A stretch of 64,000 nucleotides of DNA from UBA8231 sp036011085 (lineage in GTDB: Bacteria > Latescibacterota > UBA2968 > UBA8231): contig DASCMS010000008.1 of NCBI GenBank assembly GCA_036011085.1, positions 1-64,000 of the forward strand, written 5' to 3'. Shown in pieces: positions 8,643-17,551 of this stretch (its first letter is position 1; every line of letters starts with the position of its first letter). A program made the translations under genes and the position numbers. The notes under the pieces are model-generated. The model was not told where the DNA came from. It ran no database searches and saw only the letters and a list, made by a program, of their open reading frames with translations.

Positions 8643-9410
8643 TTATCTGGCGGACTTCACCGAGGCCCAGGAACGAGACTTGACGGCAGCCGTCGATTTG
8701 GCAGCGGCTTCGGACTCGGTCTCAGTATCGACAGCATCGCCGCCGTCGCCGCGGTGGAAGCGACGCGGGTGACGGCCTTCGGGGCGGTTGGCGCGCAATT
8801 CCTCGAAGGTGGCCCGCTGTTCGTCGGTAAGCAGGGCCTGCATCTGCTCGCGGTGGGCTTCAAACAGGGCCTGGGCCTGCTCACGGGATCCCTCGCCGCT
8901 TTCTCGCAGCGCCTCCAGCTGGGTACGCAGATCACCGCGCAGGGTCTCCAGTTGCGTCGTCTGCTCCGCACTCAGGTTGAGGGCCTCGCCCAGGTTCGGA
9001 CGGTCGCCGCGATCACCACCGCCGCGGGGTCCCCGCCGGCCATGTCCGCGGCCGCCATCCTCCGGCCGGTTGGCCTCGCGTTCGGCCCGCAGCGTCTCCA
9101 GCTGTGTCTTCTGTTCATCTGTGAGGATGGCCTCAAACCGTGTACGATGTGATTCGCGCAGCGCCGCAAAGGCCTCGCGATCGGCGTCGCCGGATTCGCG
9201 CAGGGCCTCTGCCTCGGCACGGAAGGTCTCGTGCAGGGCCTGCGCCTGCGTCTGTTGATCGTCGGTCAGGCCGAGGGCTTCGGCCGGACCCCGGTGTTCC
9301 CCGGCGCCCCCTGGCCCGCCCCCTCGGCGACCACCGGCTTCGGCGACATCGGCGACCATCACTGCCAGCGCTACGAGCCCGGCACAAACGGCGATACGTG
9401 AAGTTTTCAT
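8643..9410 (-). CDS. Secreted LTXXQ-motif protein with two repeated modules (Spy/CpxP-like)
   Basis: 255 residues. Signal peptide at the N-terminus (MKTSRIAV, hydrophobic core, cut near ADA/EAG), then a Gly/Arg-rich linker and two similar helical modules. Each starts with 'L(T/S)xxQ' ('GLTDDQQTQ', 'NLSAEQTTQ') and ends with 'LTDEQ'. Modules are separated by another Gly/Arg/Asp-rich linker. LTXXQ proteins are periplasmic chaperones or metal/stress sensors; which applies here is unclear. The ATG at 9410 has an AGGAG site. A basic, Ala/Ser/Lys-rich tail closes the protein. Confidence 0.75.
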   Translation of the reverse strand: MKTSRIAVCAGLVALAVMVADVAEAGGRRGGGPGGAGEHRGPAEALGLTDDQQTQAQALHETFRAEAEALRESGDADREAFAALRESHRTRFEAILTDEQKTQLETLRAEREANRPEDGGRGHGRRGPRGGGDRGDRPNLGEALNLSAEQTTQLETLRGDLRTQLEALRESGEGSREQAQALFEAHREQMQALLTDEQRATFEELRANRPEGRHPRRFHRGDGGDAVDTETESEAAAKSTAAVKSRSWASVKSAR

Positions 9411-9514
9411 CCGTTTTCTCCTGCTGATATGTGGCGGTGACAGGCACCGTCCGTTTTTTTCGGTCTTGCTGTGAATCCCCCCAACTGCTCCCGTGTCCTG
9501 CAACATGCGCCTCT

Positions 9515-9545
9515 TTGACGTCGGCAAGAGGGCACTCCGTTTAAC
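9515..9545 (+). promoter_or_regulatory. Weak sigma-70-like promoter for the MFS gene
   Basis: TTGACG at 9515 and TTTAAC at 9540, spacing 19, lie just upstream of the GTG at 9561. The spacing is longer than ideal. The 150-bp gap 9411-9560 must serve both this gene and the divergent LTXXQ gene; nothing else stands out in it. Confidence 0.25.
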
Positions 9546-9560
9546 CTGCAAGAGAAAAAA

Positions 9561-10847
9561 GTGAGTATTCGTCGGAGCCCCGGGGGTCGCGTGTTCTATG
9601 GATGGATCATCGTCGCCGCCGGGTACGTCGTTCAGGCGCTGAACGGGGGTCTGTTGTTCCATGCGTTCACTGCCTACGTGCTGCCCCTGCAACAGGAGTT
9701 TGGCTGGAACCGTACGCTGCTGTCGAGCGCCTTTGCCCTGGTTCGACTCGAAAGCGGCATCCTCGGCCCGCTGCAGGGATGGATGATCGATCGCTTCGGA
9801 CCACGTAGAGTGATGACGGTGGGCAATGTGCTGTTCGCCTGCGGTTTTCTGCTGTTCGCGCAGGTACACTCGCTGACCACGTTCTACGCCGCCCTGGCCG
9901 TCGTCGCCCTGGGGTCGAGTCTGGGTGGCTTCATGCCGATCGCGGCGACGGTGACCAGCTGGTTCGTGCGCCATCGATCGACCGCTCTCGGTATCACGCT
10001 TTCGGGCATGGGCGCCGGCGGTCTGCTGGTGCCCATGGTGGTCAGTCTGATCGCCAGCCATGGCTGGCGCTGGATGGCGATGCTGTCCGGTCTTCTCATC
10101 GCCGTGATGGCCGTGCCGGCAGCGCAGTTCATGCGCCGCCGACCCGAGGACTATGGGCAGACGGTAGACGGTGATCCCCCGTCTGCGGCGGCGGCGGCAG
10201 CCCCCCAGGCGACAGAGGCAGAACCGGAGTTCACCGCGCGTCAGGCACTGCACACAAGCTCTTTCTGGCTGCTGTCGCTGGTACACGCTAGCGCCTTGCT
10301 CGTCGTCGGCACCGTGCTCGTGCACCAGATCCCACACATGGTCGAAGGTGTCGGCCTGAGCCCGACCAAGGCGGGGTCGGTTGTGGGCGTGCTGGTCGTC
10401 GTCGTCATGTGCGGCCAATTGCTCGGCGGCTGGGTGGGAGACCGGGTCAACAAGAGACTGATCATCTTTGCGGCGATGTGGGTACACGCCGTGGCGATGG
10501 TCGTTTTCGCCTACGCCGAGAGCGCTGTCGGAGCCGTCGTCTTTGCCGTCCTGCACGGGGCGGCCTGGGGAGTGCGCGGCACGCTGATCAACTCCATCCG
10601 GGCCGACTACTTCGGCCGCAGATCCTACGCCACGATCAGTGGCTTCAGTTCCCTGCTCATCATGGTGGGCATGACCTCGGGGCCGGTGTTTTCCGGCATC
10701 GTCTACGACCTGACCGGCTCCTACCGCGGCGCCTTTCTGACCCTGGCCGGTCTGGCGGCGGCGGCCTCGATCGCGGCGTTGGCTGCCCGCCCGCCGCGAA
10801 ACGAACTCGGGGCTACCCCCACAGCGCCGCCGACGGCGGGTGTATGA
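9561..10847 (+). CDS. MFS transporter, 12 transmembrane segments
   Basis: 428 residues with 12 predicted membrane helices in two halves, linked by an Ala/Pro/Glu-rich loop (~residues 205-230). The opening 'VFYGWIIVAAGYVVQ' and the 'DRFGPRR' loop between helices 2 and 3 fit the monocarboxylate/oxalate-formate-like MFS branch. The second half repeats the pattern with 'GGWVGDRVNKR'. Substrate unknown; its neighbour acts on dipeptides, but it is encoded on the other strand. GTG start with only a weak AAGAGA upstream. Its 3' end overlaps the epimerase gene tail to tail by 35 bp. Confidence 0.85.
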   Translation: MSIRRSPGGRVFYGWIIVAAGYVVQALNGGLLFHAFTAYVLPLQQEFGWNRTLLSSAFALVRLESGILGPLQGWMIDRFGPRRVMTVGNVLFACGFLLFAQVHSLTTFYAALAVVALGSSLGGFMPIAATVTSWFVRHRSTALGITLSGMGAGGLLVPMVVSLIASHGWRWMAMLSGLLIAVMAVPAAQFMRRRPEDYGQTVDGDPPSAAAAAAPQATEAEPEFTARQALHTSSFWLLSLVHASALLVVGTVLVHQIPHMVEGVGLSPTKAGSVVGVLVVVVMCGQLLGGWVGDRVNKRLIIFAAMWVHAVAMVVFAYAESAVGAVVFAVLHGAAWGVRGTLINSIRADYFGRRSYATISGFSSLLIMVGMTSGPVFSGIVYDLTGSYRGAFLTLAGLAAAASIAALAARPPRNELGATPTAPPTAGV

Positions 10848-11796
10848 GACTGTCTTCGAAGCGCAGACCCGGGACGCGATCACGGGCCAGCAACAACGGG
10901 CCATCCAGATCGACGAAGTCGACTCCCTGCGCTACCAGCAGGGCCGGCGCCATGGCCAGCGACGTGGCCACCATACAACCCACCATCACCTGCAGCCCGG
11001 CGTCGTGGGCCAGCTCCCGCAGGAGCAAGGCTTCGGTGAGCCCCCCGGCTTTGTCGAGTTTGATGTTGACCGCATCATAACGATTCCGCAGACGCTCGAT
11101 GTCGGCGGCTGTGTGACAGGATTCATCGGCGCAAAAGGGTACGGCGTGGTCCATATCGGCCAACACAGCGTCGTCATCGACGGGCAGAGGCTGTTCGATG
11201 AGGGACACGTCGAGATCGGCGAGGCGGGACACCATCTCCTGCAGCGTGGCGGCTGACCCGCCCTCGTTGGCGTCGACGATCAGCCGGGACTGCGGCGCCC
11301 CCGAACGTACCGCAGCGACCCGGGCCACGTCCTCGTCATCTCCGGCCAGCTTGAGTTTCAGCAGGGGGCGCGTGGCATGGCGACGAGCCGCCTCCGCCAT
11401 CGCCGCCGGCGTGTCCAGGCTGAGGGTGTAGGCGGTGACCACCGGTCCCGGCGTCGGATATCCCGCCAGTTCGTGCACGCTCGTGCGCTGACGTTTCGCT
11501 CGGAAATCCCATAGAGCACAGTCGACGGCGTTGCGGGCGGCGCCGGCGGGCAACAGGCGCAGCAGATCGGTCTGTGAGGCCCCCTCCCCGATGCGGCCGG
11601 CCACCGAATCGATCTGAGCCCGGACGCTGGCCAGGGTTTCACCATAGCGCCCGTAAGGGACACATTCGCCGCGACCGCTGACAGTGCCGTCCTGGATGGT
11701 CACCACCAGTACATCCGCCGTCGTTTTCGAACCACGGGAGATGGTGAAGGGTACGGCGATCGGGAAGGACTCTTCCCGTAGTGTCAGTTCAGGCAA
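10813..11796 (-). CDS. Enolase-superfamily dipeptide epimerase (L-Ala-D/L-Glu epimerase type)
   Basis: 327 residues. Catalytic and metal residues of this muconate-lactonizing subgroup are present: K-x-K in 'LLKLKLAG', metal ligands D in 'VDANEGG', E in 'LIEQPLP', D in 'CADESC', and the second lysine in 'NIKLDKAGG'. The family epimerises dipeptides from murein turnover or diet. No ATG fits the N-terminus, so I propose TTG 11796 ('MPELTLREESF'), which overlaps the DUF1611 stop by 8 bp. This pairing with DUF1611 recurs in other bacteria and supports a shared job in D-amino-acid dipeptide metabolism. Confidence 0.88.
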   Translation of the reverse strand: MPELTLREESFPIAVPFTISRGSKTTADVLVVTIQDGTVSGRGECVPYGRYGETLASVRAQIDSVAGRIGEGASQTDLLRLLPAGAARNAVDCALWDFRAKRQRTSVHELAGYPTPGPVVTAYTLSLDTPAAMAEAARRHATRPLLKLKLAGDDEDVARVAAVRSGAPQSRLIVDANEGGSAATLQEMVSRLADLDVSLIEQPLPVDDDAVLADMDHAVPFCADESCHTAADIERLRNRYDAVNIKLDKAGGLTEALLLRELAHDAGLQVMVGCMVATSLAMAPALLVAQGVDFVDLDGPLLLARDRVPGLRFEDSLIHPPSAALWG

Positions 11797-12787
11797 GAGC
11801 GTCGACGAGGCGGCCGGCACCGTGGCGATAGGCGTCGACGGCGGGCAGGCCGGTCTGGGCCTCGATCTCGCCCAGCAGGCGCTCGGATGCGGTTTCATCG
11901 AGGGCGGCCGTGTTGACCGACAGGCCGATGACACGGCATTTGGGGTTGGTGAGGCGCCCACACTGTTCGTTGAGGGTGATGCACTCCGACAGCGAGGGCA
12001 GCGCGGCGTCCGGCAGGCCGCGCATGTGTCTGCGCGTCGGCTCGTGGCACATCACCAGCGCGTCGGCCTGGGCTCCATGCAGCAGACCCAGGCAGACACC
12101 GGCGTACGACGCGTGGAACAGGGACCCCTGACCTTCGATGATGTCCCAGTGATCGGTCGACGCGGCTGGAGCCAGCCACTCCACGGCGCCGGAGATGAAG
12201 TCCGCTACCACGGCATCGACGGAGATTCCGGAGCCGGCGATGAGAATTCCGGTCTGGCCTGTGGCGCGAAAATCGGCCGGCATGCCACGTTCTCTCATCT
12301 CCCGTTCGATGGCCAGGGCACTGAACATCTTGCCGCAGGAGCAATCGGTGCCGACGGTGAGAAGGCGCCGGCCGGAACGCGGTTGGCCGCCGGCGACGGC
12401 GAGGTCGATCTCGGGGTAGCGCACGTCGAAGAGGCGACAGTTGTTGGCCTCGGCGCGCTTCGTCAGCCGCGGCAGGAGGGAGAGCCGGTTGTGCAGGCCG
12501 CTGGCGATATCGTAGCCGGCGTCGAGAGCCTCGAGCAGCGTCGTCATCCACTCGTCGGAGATGACACCGCCCCGATTGGCGACCCCGAGGATGAGCGTTC
12601 GGGCGCCGGCGCGCCGACCCTCTGCAAGCGTCATGTCCGGCAGACCCACGTCAGCCCTGCAGCCCGGCAGCCGCAACTGTCCACGGCACCAGTCGGGTCG
12701 CCAGCGGGCGACCCCGTCGGCGGTCTTGGCCGCCAATTGATCGGCGGCGTCACCAAGAAAGAGAAGGTAGGGAGGTTCAATCTGCAT
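11789..12787 (-). CDS. DUF1611 family P-loop protein
   Basis: 332 residues. A Walker-A-like loop 'GTDCSCGKM' lies in the middle, followed by 'GQTGILIAG', 'VVADFISGAVE' and 'IIEGQGSL', all characteristic of DUF1611. The N-terminal third resembles the Rossmann-like domain of the family. The biochemical role is unknown; it is regularly next to dipeptide epimerases, as here. I chose ATG 12787; a TTG three codons upstream is possible. It is first in a two-gene minus-strand operon whose promoter lies in 12788-12905, shared with the divergent zinc-finger gene. Confidence 0.88.
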   Translation of the reverse strand: MQIEPPYLLFLGDAADQLAAKTADGVARWRPDWCRGQLRLPGCRADVGLPDMTLAEGRRAGARTLILGVANRGGVISDEWMTTLLEALDAGYDIASGLHNRLSLLPRLTKRAEANNCRLFDVRYPEIDLAVAGGQPRSGRRLLTVGTDCSCGKMFSALAIEREMRERGMPADFRATGQTGILIAGSGISVDAVVADFISGAVEWLAPAASTDHWDIIEGQGSLFHASYAGVCLGLLHGAQADALVMCHEPTRRHMRGLPDAALPSLSECITLNEQCGRLTNPKCRVIGLSVNTAALDETASERLLGEIEAQTGLPAVDAYRHGAGRLVDALA

Positions 12788-12905
12788 GGTCGGCAACAGT
12801 ACCGGCGTCCGGAAAGGGGGTCAAGACGAACCAGGATTCGGCTCCCGTCGGTATATTGGGGCAATCGACACCGTACTCGCTCGACGGGAGCAACAGCACA
12901 ACATC

Positions 12906-13334
12906 ATGGCTGAGATCAAAGTTATCTGCCCCGAATGTGGAAAGCGCGTATCCCTGCGCGGACTCAACGGCCATCTGCGGTTTGAGCATGAGTACGATCT
13001 GGACGGGGCTCGGCGCATGGCCGCCGGGATTCAGGTGGATGGGGCGTTGAATCGCGTCGAGCAGGACGTGATGGAGCAGGTACGGCGACTCAACGGGCTG
13101 AAGGCGGACGCCGACCAACTGCGGCAGGCACGCGAGGAAGGTCTGATAGGGGAGACGCTCTACGAGCGGATGATCACGCAGAAGGGGCAGGAGATGACGG
13201 CTGTGACCCGATATCTGCAACGCCTCGAAGAGACCTGGGCCGAGCGGGTGGGCAAGATCACCGGTGTACGTCCAGAGGCCGAATCGGACGAGGAGATGGG
13301 AGTGATGGCCATGCTACAGGAAAAGGAGGGTTAA
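12906..13334 (+). CDS. Small protein with an N-terminal C2H2-like zinc finger and helical tail
   Basis: 142 residues. Near the N-terminus 'CPECGKRVSLRGLNGHLRFEH' has the C-x2-C...H-x4-H layout of a single zinc finger. The rest is charged and helical ('VEQDVMEQVRRLNGLKADADQLRQ') and may form a coiled coil. I do not recognise a family. It sits directly before the flagellin, whose putative promoter starts at its stop codon, so a link to flagellin control is possible but only positional. Confidence 0.65.
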   Translation: MAEIKVICPECGKRVSLRGLNGHLRFEHEYDLDGARRMAAGIQVDGALNRVEQDVMEQVRRLNGLKADADQLRQAREEGLIGETLYERMITQKGQEMTAVTRYLQRLEETWAERVGKITGVRPEAESDEEMGVMAMLQEKEG

Positions 13335-13340
13335 TAAAAC

Positions 13341-13367
13341 TCAAGGGTTTGCACAGGCTCCCGATAC
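13341..13367 (+). promoter_or_regulatory. Putative sigma-28 (FliA) promoter for the flagellin gene
   Basis: TCAA (13341-13344), a 15-bp spacer and CCCGATAC (13360-13367) match the flagellar consensus TAAA-N15-GCCGATAA at 9 of 12 positions with exact spacing. It lies about 110 bp upstream of the flagellin start, leaving a leader of roughly 100 nt. Confidence 0.55.
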
Positions 13368-13475
13368 AACGAACAGACCGCCGTCACGGACGGTGTAAGT
13401 CGTTGCGACTCAATCTATTACGAACGTCCATGTGGGACTTTGTAATGCCATGTCGTAGGGAAGAAGTGCTCCTCC

Positions 13476-14639
13476 ATGCCTCTGTCGACGAACAACAACA
13501 TCATGGCCCTCAACGTGGGCCGGTCCATCTCGAGGACCGCCGTCCGCCAACAGCGGGAGTTGGCGACGGTGGGATCGGGACTGCGCATCAAGCGCGCCGA
13601 AGATGACGCCGCCGGGCTGGCCATTTCTGAGGGATTTCGGTCGCAGCTGACGCGACTGACGCAGAATGTGCGCAACTCGGAACAGGCGACGGACCTGCTG
13701 CGCGTCGCCGAAGGTTCCCTCCACACGGCAACCCAGATCCTGCAGCGCATGCGGGTACTGGCCATGCGATCTTCCAACGGACACCTCAACGACACGCAAC
13801 GGGAGGTGATCACCTCCGAGTACAATGCCGCAGCCGGCGCCCTCGACCGTATCGCCCAGGCAACCGTCTACAACGATCGCATTCTGCTGGCAGGCTTCGC
13901 CGAGGTCGATGAAGTGGCATCGACGGCCCTGGTGGGCAAGGCCACCACAGGTGTCGCCGAGGTTTCTCTGTCCGGTGCCGAACAGGGCACCTACACCTTC
14001 ATTGACGATGGCAGCGGGCGGCGGTTGACTCTCGGCAATGGCACCACCACGCAGACCATCAACACCGGTACGTTGCTGGACGACGGTCGTGTCGCTCGGG
14101 GTACGAAGGTGATCGCCAACTTCGATCGACTCGGAGTCGAGGTCCAGCTGGCCGGTGAGGGAGCGAGCCGCACCAATGGCGCTGGCGACTACGTTGCCGG
14201 CGAGCTCGACGGGCAGACGATCGTGGTGCAGGACACGGACGGCGGTGCTTTCCAGGTGGGACCGACGATCAGCGCCGCGGACCAGATCGACTTCGATCTG
14301 GCCGACCTGCGGGCATCCGGCGACCTGCTCGACCTTGACAAGGTGTCACTCACCAGTCAACTCGGCGCCCGTTCCGCCATCGGCAAGATCGATCAGGCCA
14401 TCGCCTCCGTGTCGGCGGAGCGGGGCAAGGTCGGCGCCCTGCTGAACCGACTGACACACTCGATCTCCTTCTCTGAAAATGAGATCGAGAACATGACGGC
14501 GTCGGAGTCGACCATCCGCGACGCGGATATGGCACGATCGGCAAGCGAAATGGCTCGTGACGAGATTCTTAACAGCACATCGACGATCATGTTGAGTCAG
14601 GCCTTCGCCAACTCCCGGCAGGCCCTGACGCTGTTGTAG
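13476..14639 (+). CDS. fliC: Flagellin
   Basis: 387 residues with both conserved ends: the N-terminal D0/D1 helices ('NNNIMALNVGRS', 'SGLRIKRAEDDAAGLAIS', 'NSEQATDLLRVAEGSL', 'ILQRMRVLAMRSSNG') and the C-terminal helix ('RDADMARSASEMARDEIL' to 'SQAFANSRQALTLL'). The central variable domain (about 140-300) is short, beta-rich and rich in Thr/Gly/Asp. It is exported by the flagellar type III system and polymerises into the filament. No other flagellar gene is in the window. Confidence 0.97.
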   Translation: MPLSTNNNIMALNVGRSISRTAVRQQRELATVGSGLRIKRAEDDAAGLAISEGFRSQLTRLTQNVRNSEQATDLLRVAEGSLHTATQILQRMRVLAMRSSNGHLNDTQREVITSEYNAAAGALDRIAQATVYNDRILLAGFAEVDEVASTALVGKATTGVAEVSLSGAEQGTYTFIDDGSGRRLTLGNGTTTQTINTGTLLDDGRVARGTKVIANFDRLGVEVQLAGEGASRTNGAGDYVAGELDGQTIVVQDTDGGAFQVGPTISAADQIDFDLADLRASGDLLDLDKVSLTSQLGARSAIGKIDQAIASVSAERGKVGALLNRLTHSISFSENEIENMTASESTIRDADMARSASEMARDEILNSTSTIMLSQAFANSRQALTLL

Positions 14640-14652
14640 AAGACACGCCCGT

Positions 14653-15771
14653 TCAGTCGCTCACAACGCGCAACGGGAAGCTGACCTCGAAGACTGTACC
14701 CGGACTCCGGCGTACATCGATGCGTCCCTGCAGCTGGCCGACCAGGCTATGCACGAGCCGCAGACCCAGAGACGGCGACTGGGTCACGTCGAGATCCGCC
14801 GGCAGACCGACGCCATCGTCGGATACACTCAGCTTCAACTCCTCCCCCACGTCAACGGCGACGATGACACGACCCTGACCATCGCCAGGATAGGCGTACT
14901 TCAGCGCATTGGACAACAGCTCGTTGACGATCAGGCCACAGGGGATCGCCTGGTCGACATCGAGCACGACATCGTCCATGTCGATCTGCAGGGCCACGCG
15001 GTTGGCGGCCCCGAAGGAGCGGAGCAGCTCCTCGGTCAGTTGCGTGACGTAGCGCCGGAAGTCGATACGATTGAGATCGTGGGCTCGATAGAGCGACTCG
15101 TGGATGACGGACATGGAGCGCACGCGGTTGCGGCACTCGCGCAACATGGCTTTCACGTCGTCGTCGTCACTGCGCGATGACTGCAGGTCGAAGAGACTCG
15201 TAACAATCTGCAGGTTGTTCTTCACGCGGTGATGGATCTCGCGCAGCAGCACCTCCTTCTCCTGGAGGGAGGCACGGATCTCGGCCTCGGCAGCCTTGTG
15301 CTCGGTGATGTCGCGCAACAGCACCAGGATGCAGGTCCGCTCCGGCGTCAGGGGTACCTCCGAGGCGGAGATCTCGGCGGCGAAAGCGTCCCCCGTGCGA
15401 GTCTGGCAGCCGACCTCATCAATCCAGCCGTAGCCCTGTTCGACAACCGCCAGGGCGAAGGCCTGCAGGCGCGCCATGTCCCCGGGGAACAGTGTCGACA
15501 TGGGCAGGGCCTGGAGCTCGCGACTGGTGTAGCCGAACAGACGGCAGCCGCGACCGTTGACGTCGAGGATCTCGTCGAGGTCGGGATCGAGCAGCAGGAT
15601 GGCATCGTTCGAGTAGTCGAAGACGTTGCGGAAGCGGGTCTCGCTGTGCTCGAGCAGATCCTCAGTGCGGGCCACCGCCTGTAGCTGCTCGAGCCGTGCC
15701 GCCTCCAACTCGGCCACCCGGCGGCGCAGACGTTCGATCTCGACAGTGGCTTTCTCAGGCTCGGGAGTCAT
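14653..15771 (-). CDS. Cytosolic PAS sensor histidine kinase of the HisKA_2 type
   Basis: 372 residues. An N-terminal coiled coil (residues 8-40) leads into a PAS domain ('FRNVFDYSNDAILLLDPD' to 'LRDITEHKAAE'). Then comes a HisKA_2 phosphoacceptor box 'EIHHRVKNNLQIV' and a HATPase_c domain with 'NELLSNALKYAYP' and 'DDGVGLP'. No membrane segment, so it probably senses an internal cue such as redox state or a ligand. No partner regulator is adjacent. It converges on the flagellin gene, 13 bp apart. Confidence 0.92.
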   Translation of the reverse strand: MTPEPEKATVEIERLRRRVAELEAARLEQLQAVARTEDLLEHSETRFRNVFDYSNDAILLLDPDLDEILDVNGRGCRLFGYTSRELQALPMSTLFPGDMARLQAFALAVVEQGYGWIDEVGCQTRTGDAFAAEISASEVPLTPERTCILVLLRDITEHKAAEAEIRASLQEKEVLLREIHHRVKNNLQIVTSLFDLQSSRSDDDDVKAMLRECRNRVRSMSVIHESLYRAHDLNRIDFRRYVTQLTEELLRSFGAANRVALQIDMDDVVLDVDQAIPCGLIVNELLSNALKYAYPGDGQGRVIVAVDVGEELKLSVSDDGVGLPADLDVTQSPSLGLRLVHSLVGQLQGRIDVRRSPGTVFEVSFPLRVVSD

Positions 15772-15869
15772 CGTCTCGATTCGTTGTAACTGGCTGTGTG
15801 GGAAGGCGCAAGCCTATCTTCAGGCGTGCTTGTTGTCAACGTGCTCCCGTCCTATCTTCGGCCGTCGCT

Positions 15870-16526
15870 ATGTTCACGCCGATTCCAAGCGATGTTGCCG
15901 CTGATCTGCTGGCTCGCGTCTGCAGCTTCCGCAAACGTGAAGCGGGGCCCTCGCCGACCGAGGAGACGGCAGCCCTCCTGTCCCTGTTTCCAGGTGTCAG
16001 CCTGCGCCATGGATTCCTGCTCGACTTCGCCCAGGAGACGACGGCGTCCGGCGTTCGGCAACCCATCCGGCCCTTCGTGCGACCCCAGGATGACGATTCC
16101 TGGGTACCGTTGTTCGACGAGGAGGTGGAGCGCGATGATCTGGTGGACCAACTCTACCAGTATCTGGAGTTTGAGCACTCGCCGCAGGGGCTGTTCGAGT
16201 ACGCTTTCTTCGTCATCGAGTTGTGGTCTCTGCGCGTGAGCGGACATGCCGCTGACTGGGTGGCGTCGACACCGATCTTCGATGTGACGACTTTTGATCA
16301 AGTGCTGGCGGCGGCGGGTACGGTATCAGACCTCAAGCGACCTGAAATCTTCAGTCCGCAAGCCCAATTCGGTGACGATGGCGGTGGTCGGGTGCGGTTT
16401 CTCGTGCACACGCCGATGGGCTGGGAGCGGATCTATTATCTCGAGAGCCTCGTCTTCGGTGACGGCTTCGTCGAACAGGAAGCCGGCGAAATCATCGCCG
16501 ACCTGGGGTCGGGCCTCATTTTCTAG
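15870..16526 (+). CDS. Hypothetical protein
   Basis: 218 residues, soluble, acidic, no signal peptide, no recognised family. Aromatic and acidic patches stand out ('LFDEEVERDDLVDQLYQYLE', 'EYAFFVIELW'). I took ATG 15870 because upstream codons overlap the promoter region of the kinase gene. It diverges from the kinase across 98 bp and converges on the small membrane protein. Confidence 0.6.
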   Translation: MFTPIPSDVAADLLARVCSFRKREAGPSPTEETAALLSLFPGVSLRHGFLLDFAQETTASGVRQPIRPFVRPQDDDSWVPLFDEEVERDDLVDQLYQYLEFEHSPQGLFEYAFFVIELWSLRVSGHAADWVASTPIFDVTTFDQVLAAAGTVSDLKRPEIFSPQAQFGDDGGGRVRFLVHTPMGWERIYYLESLVFGDGFVEQEAGEIIADLGSGLIF

Positions 16527-16544
16527 CCTGCCCGGCTCCAGCTT

Positions 16545-16943
16545 TCAGATGAACCGATCCAGCCCCATCCGGCGGCGCTGAATCTTGTTGTCATCCTCCT
16601 GCTCCTCGTCGCGCTCCTTCTCAGCCTGCTCCGCCGTCCAACGGCGGTCGATGTGTTGCAGTCGGGAGTAGTATTCCTGGATCTTCTTGAATTCGTCCTT
16701 CAGCGGCGCCAGGTCCTGACGCATGGTGCGGATTCGTTCCAGCTTGCCGGGAATGCTCGCCTGCAGGACGTTCAGTTCCGCCTCGATCTGTGCCAGACGC
16801 GTGTACAGACCGTTGCTCTGCCGCATGAAACCCAACAGCGAATGGACGGCGATGAACAGCGACATGGTAAAGATGGCGCTGAAGATGACCTCGGCGCTGA
16901 GGATGATCGAAGTGATATCGCTGTTGTTCAGAAATTCGAACAA
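16545..16943 (-). CDS. Small single-pass membrane protein with a coiled coil
   Basis: 132 residues. One hydrophobic helix near residues 8-38 ('SIILSAEVIFSAIFTMSLFI'), then a heptad-like region ('RLAQIEAELNVLQASIPGKL', 'LAPLKDEFKKIQEYYSRL') and a highly charged tail (KERDEEQEDD). No in-frame ATG precedes the membrane helix. TTG 16943 is the only start that does not run into the promoter region of the divergent gene at 17018. The out-of-frame ATG at 16947 stops after seven codons. Unknown function. Confidence 0.5.
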   Translation of the reverse strand: MFEFLNNSDITSIILSAEVIFSAIFTMSLFIAVHSLLGFMRQSNGLYTRLAQIEAELNVLQASIPGKLERIRTMRQDLAPLKDEFKKIQEYYSRLQHIDRRWTAEQAEKERDEEQEDDNKIQRRRMGLDRFI

Positions 16944-17017
16944 ATGAACATCCGCCAGTCGAGGGGATACGGCCCGGGGCGGGCTAGGATAGCCGATCCC
17001 CGCACAAGGAGCAACGC

Positions 17018-17542
17018 GTGAACCGCGACGAAGGGACCCGAAAACAGGCCTCACCGGTGGAACTGGCGGCGCTGCTGGCCGATGCCGTGTGTGTTCCAGG
17101 TATCGGCGAAAAGGAAGCCGTCGGCCAGCTGGCAGCAGCCCTCCAGGTCCAGGAGGAAGCCATCTCCGAAGAGCTGCTCTACCTGCGCGCCTTCGCCATC
17201 GACTTCGCCGTGCTGATGAGTCTGGGCGACTCGCCGGAAAAGGATCAGATCCTGTCCCGCTACTACGAACACTGGGAGCGGATCGATGGGGAGGCCGAGG
17301 GCACGCTGGCCATCCTCGAACAGCGACTGCGGGACTATGCCGCCATCGTCGGCGATGTCGAGCCCGGTCACGGTGGCCTGGCGCGACAGCTCGGTATCGC
17401 TCTGGCGGCCCGCTGCGGTGTCGATGCCGGACCCGAGGCGGGGGAACTGATGATCTTCGGCGCTCGACTGTTCGCCGCACTCTTCGATGAGGTGTCGGGG
17501 CTGCTGACGGAAGTGGAGATCGTGCTGCTCGAAGAACAGTAG
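17018..17542 (+). CDS. Hypothetical all-helical protein
   Basis: 174 residues, predicted helical, acidic, cytosolic. The GTG start is decided by an AAGGAG site seven bases upstream. The fold pattern (repeated amphipathic helices, 'YLRAFAIDFAVLMSLG', 'YYEHWERIDGEAEG') is loosely chaperone-like, but I cannot assign a family. It diverges from the small membrane protein over 74 bp and converges on the methyltransferase. Confidence 0.65.
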   Translation: MNRDEGTRKQASPVELAALLADAVCVPGIGEKEAVGQLAAALQVQEEAISEELLYLRAFAIDFAVLMSLGDSPEKDQILSRYYEHWERIDGEAEGTLAILEQRLRDYAAIVGDVEPGHGGLARQLGIALAARCGVDAGPEAGELMIFGARLFAALFDEVSGLLTEVEIVLLEEQ

Positions 17543-17551
17543 TCCACCCAC

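Noticed and set aside
13091..13100. CAACGGGCTG as a third copy of the dispersed repeat
   Set aside because: Only 10 bases match, inside a coding region (LNGL), with no flanking similarity.
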